NCBI GenBank assembly: GCA_029262815.1
Contig: JAJCYS010000006.1
Location: 1 to 36,088, forward strand
Direction of reading: 5' to 3'
DNA: 36,088 nt
DNA from: Deltaproteobacteria bacterium
GTDB lineage: Bacteria > Bdellovibrionota > JAJCYS01
The notes beneath the pieces are model-generated. The model was not told where the DNA came from and searched no databases. It saw nothing but the letters and a program-made list of their open reading frames with translations. The position numbers and the translations under genes are program-made. This document shows positions 34,542 to 36,088 of this stretch, in pieces (the stretch's first letter is position 1; each line of letters opens with the position of its first letter).

Positions 34542-35990
34542 ATGAAACATGTCTTACTCACTGCTGCATGCTTGGTCTCGATACTGCTGATTGGTAGTAT
34601 CGAAACCAGCTATGCTGAAAATGGGGATGATAAGAAAACCAAAGTTAAAAAAACTGTAAAGGTTGAAAAAAAAGTAGTTCCAAAAGTCGATGCTGCCGAT
34701 TCCAAAACAAAGCTAGATACAGTCAAAAAAAAAGGAGATGCCAAAGTTGACAAAACAAAAGGAGACGTTAAAAAAGATACCGCCCCTTCGGGGACAGCGG
34801 CTACTCCCTCACAAGCTGGATCCCTTGAAGGGTCAGAGTCCAACTGTCGTACACAAGCGGGTCGGTGTCCCGAATTAGAACCAGCGTGTGCCTCGATCGG
34901 ACAAATTCGAACCTATATCAAAGAATTGGAGGCCAAAGGGATTGCCATTCATGGAGACACGGTTTCGGCTCAGGGCGTGGGTCACGACGCAGGCGGTAAA
35001 ATTCTCAAAGGAAAGCTAACTGCCGCAAAACTTTCTGCCGCTAAAATTGTGAAACAACGTGATGCCCTAGTAGATCAATTTAAAGAACAGTGTGAAACTG
35101 CTAAAACAACGTGTGAGAAGAGAGATCAAACAATCAACATCGACTGTATTTCGCCTTATGAGCAGGCCAAAAAAGAATCCAAAGACTCTGATACTGGATT
35201 TATGGATATCGTTAGTGGTGCAGGAACCGTCTTAGGTGCACTCTCAACAGGTGCCCAACTTGGCCAAACCGCAATGAGTTTGCTGGAAAAGCTCAAAAAA
35301 TGTGATGAAGGTGAAAAAGCATCGTGTCGTCAAAAAGTGTTCTGTGAAGATGGCGAGGACGAAGAAGGCAACCCCAAGTTCAAAGCTAAGTTCATCAACA
35401 CGCGAGATGCACTGGAACTTAAAGAAGGCTGCTTTCTCGATAAACCCCCTCCTCCCAAACCCAAGAAAGATGAAAAACAGCCCGGTTCCGACGAGGCTGA
35501 AGGTCCCGAACTCTCTGAAGGCCAAGGTGTAGACCTCGCTGATCAAGCCCAAGAGGGCGATGGCACAGAAGGCGAAGACGATGATGATGATGAACTGTCT
35601 GACAGCGAAAGTGTGGGAGCTGATTTAGCAGGCGCGCGTGATCCTTCGAGCTCAGGTGGACTCGTATCCGGTGAAGGTTCGGATGAAAGTCTCCTTGACG
35701 ATGAGGGAGGAGATGTTGCGGATCGCCCGATCGCCACAGCCGAAGGAGAAGACGGTGAAGGTGATATTGGATTCAAAGGCGGGACGACGGTTAGCAGCCG
35801 ATCGAAAGCCTTCACAAGTAAAACCCTTGCAGCCGATCGATTAGGCCACCTGCCCGAAAGTAAGGCTAAGAAAGAAGAAACGGTTCTCAAAGAAGAATTT
35901 ACAGAAAACGATGAGATCATCTTCAAACAAGTTGAAACATACTACGATAAAGACGACGTCCAAAGCCAATTCAGTCCGTATATAAAATAA
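34542..35990 (+). CDS. Exported orphan protein with lysine-rich start and acidic tail
   Basis: A 482-residue protein: signal peptide (MKHVLLTAACLVSILLIGSI, cut near SYA), a 70-residue lysine-rich stretch with repeats of K-V-D and K-K-G-D, a central structured part with cysteines (NCRTQAGRCPELEPACASIG, EQCETAKTTCEKR) and a helix GTVLGALSTGAQLGQTAMSLL, then a long acidic tail of D, E, G and S (about 330-400). No known family. The lysine and acidic blocks could bind one another or a partner's opposite charge; the upstream protein carries a lysine tail. It starts 3 bp after that gene's stop, without a well-spaced Shine-Dalgarno, so translation is probably coupled. It ends at 35990, and the last 98 bases hold a hairpin. 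Confidence 0.8.
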   Translation: MKHVLLTAACLVSILLIGSIETSYAENGDDKKTKVKKTVKVEKKVVPKVDAADSKTKLDTVKKKGDAKVDKTKGDVKKDTAPSGTAATPSQAGSLEGSESNCRTQAGRCPELEPACASIGQIRTYIKELEAKGIAIHGDTVSAQGVGHDAGGKILKGKLTAAKLSAAKIVKQRDALVDQFKEQCETAKTTCEKRDQTINIDCISPYEQAKKESKDSDTGFMDIVSGAGTVLGALSTGAQLGQTAMSLLEKLKKCDEGEKASCRQKVFCEDGEDEEGNPKFKAKFINTRDALELKEGCFLDKPPPPKPKKDEKQPGSDEAEGPELSEGQGVDLADQAQEGDGTEGEDDDDDELSDSESVGADLAGARDPSSSGGLVSGEGSDESLLDDEGGDVADRPIATAEGEDGEGDIGFKGGTTVSSRSKAFTSKTLAADRLGHLPESKAKKEETVLKEEFTENDEIIFKQVETYYDKDDVQSQFSPYIK

Positions 35991-36014
35991 GCATCGCCAT
36001 AGGGTCATCGTGCA

Positions 36015-36038
36015 CATTTTTGGCCAGGGCCAAAAATG
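36015..36038. other. 10-bp hairpin after the exported gene pair
   Basis: CATTTTTGGC, loop CAGG, GCCAAAAATG. A perfect 10-bp stem 24 bases after the stop codon, without a T tract on the plus strand. It may be a factor-assisted terminator or a stability element. I see nothing else in the last 98 bases. Confidence 0.45.
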
Positions 36039-36088
36039 CAACAAGAACCCAATGGGCCCGAAAAAAATTTAAAATAAAAACAAAAAGG

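Noticed and set aside
1..36088. CRISPR array, prophage, toxin-antitoxin or restriction genes
   Set aside because: I looked for regularly spaced repeats, integrase, capsid, methylase and paired small genes and saw none that can be supported.

Overview
The window is a contiguous piece of a Gram-negative bacterial chromosome, AT-rich by eye. Evidence for this is the many Sec signal peptides and lipoboxes, a periplasm-facing GYF-like protein, housekeeping genes (HU, tsaE, nnr, glmM, ftsH, tilS, rpoZ) and a tRNA-Leu. The order tilS-ftsH-glmM-nnr-tsaE, the many secreted orphan proteins and the GYF_2 protein recall Bdellovibrionota or former Deltaproteobacteria. That placement is an inference from gene order and needs a marker-gene tree. 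No phage, plasmid, insertion-sequence transposase, CRISPR or restriction gene was seen. Layout: (1) 67-4302 is an accessory block of exported proteins. It holds an orphan all-helical lipoprotein-like gene, an operon of two exported proteins (one with a protein-kinase-like fold pattern of the FAM20/PI4K type, one with an SGxY-type motif), and a DUF1287 papain-like hydrolase. (2) 4449-7856 is a hybrid histidine kinase with a seven-helix MASE3-like sensor, PAS, GAF, receiver and Hpt domains. (3) 7853-10767 is a two-gene, ATGA-coupled operon: an acyl-activating enzyme like plant AAE17/18, then a fusion of a DCC-family thiol oxidoreductase with MsrA. (4) 10969-14755 has two orphan genes, a HAD phosphatase and an AAA_14/DUF4143 ATPase, closed by a strong bidirectional terminator facing the HU gene. 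(5) 14888-17664 holds HU and several small or orphan exported genes, one a candidate permuted papain-fold lipoprotein, plus a GAF-like protein. (6) 27749-17661, minus strand, is a long housekeeping run: GYF_2 membrane protein, tilS, ftsH, glmM, nnr, a 780-residue lipoprotein set between nnr and tsaE, then tsaE. (7) 27818-30928, plus strand, is an orphan exported gene, rpoZ, a DUF4340-cyclophilin fusion with a probable internal start, and tRNA-Leu(UAA) ending at a clear terminator. (8) 31040-35990 is a small lipoprotein, a 26-bp inverted repeat, and a pair of large exported low-complexity orphan proteins. Several intergenic palindromes share a GTCATcCCTG...CAGGGATcCA core and look like one REP-like family. 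The best candidates for undescribed biology are the exported kinase-like protein with its SGxY partner (1607-3530), the dual-product DUF4340-cyclophilin gene (28772-30775), and the large exported pair (31590-35990).
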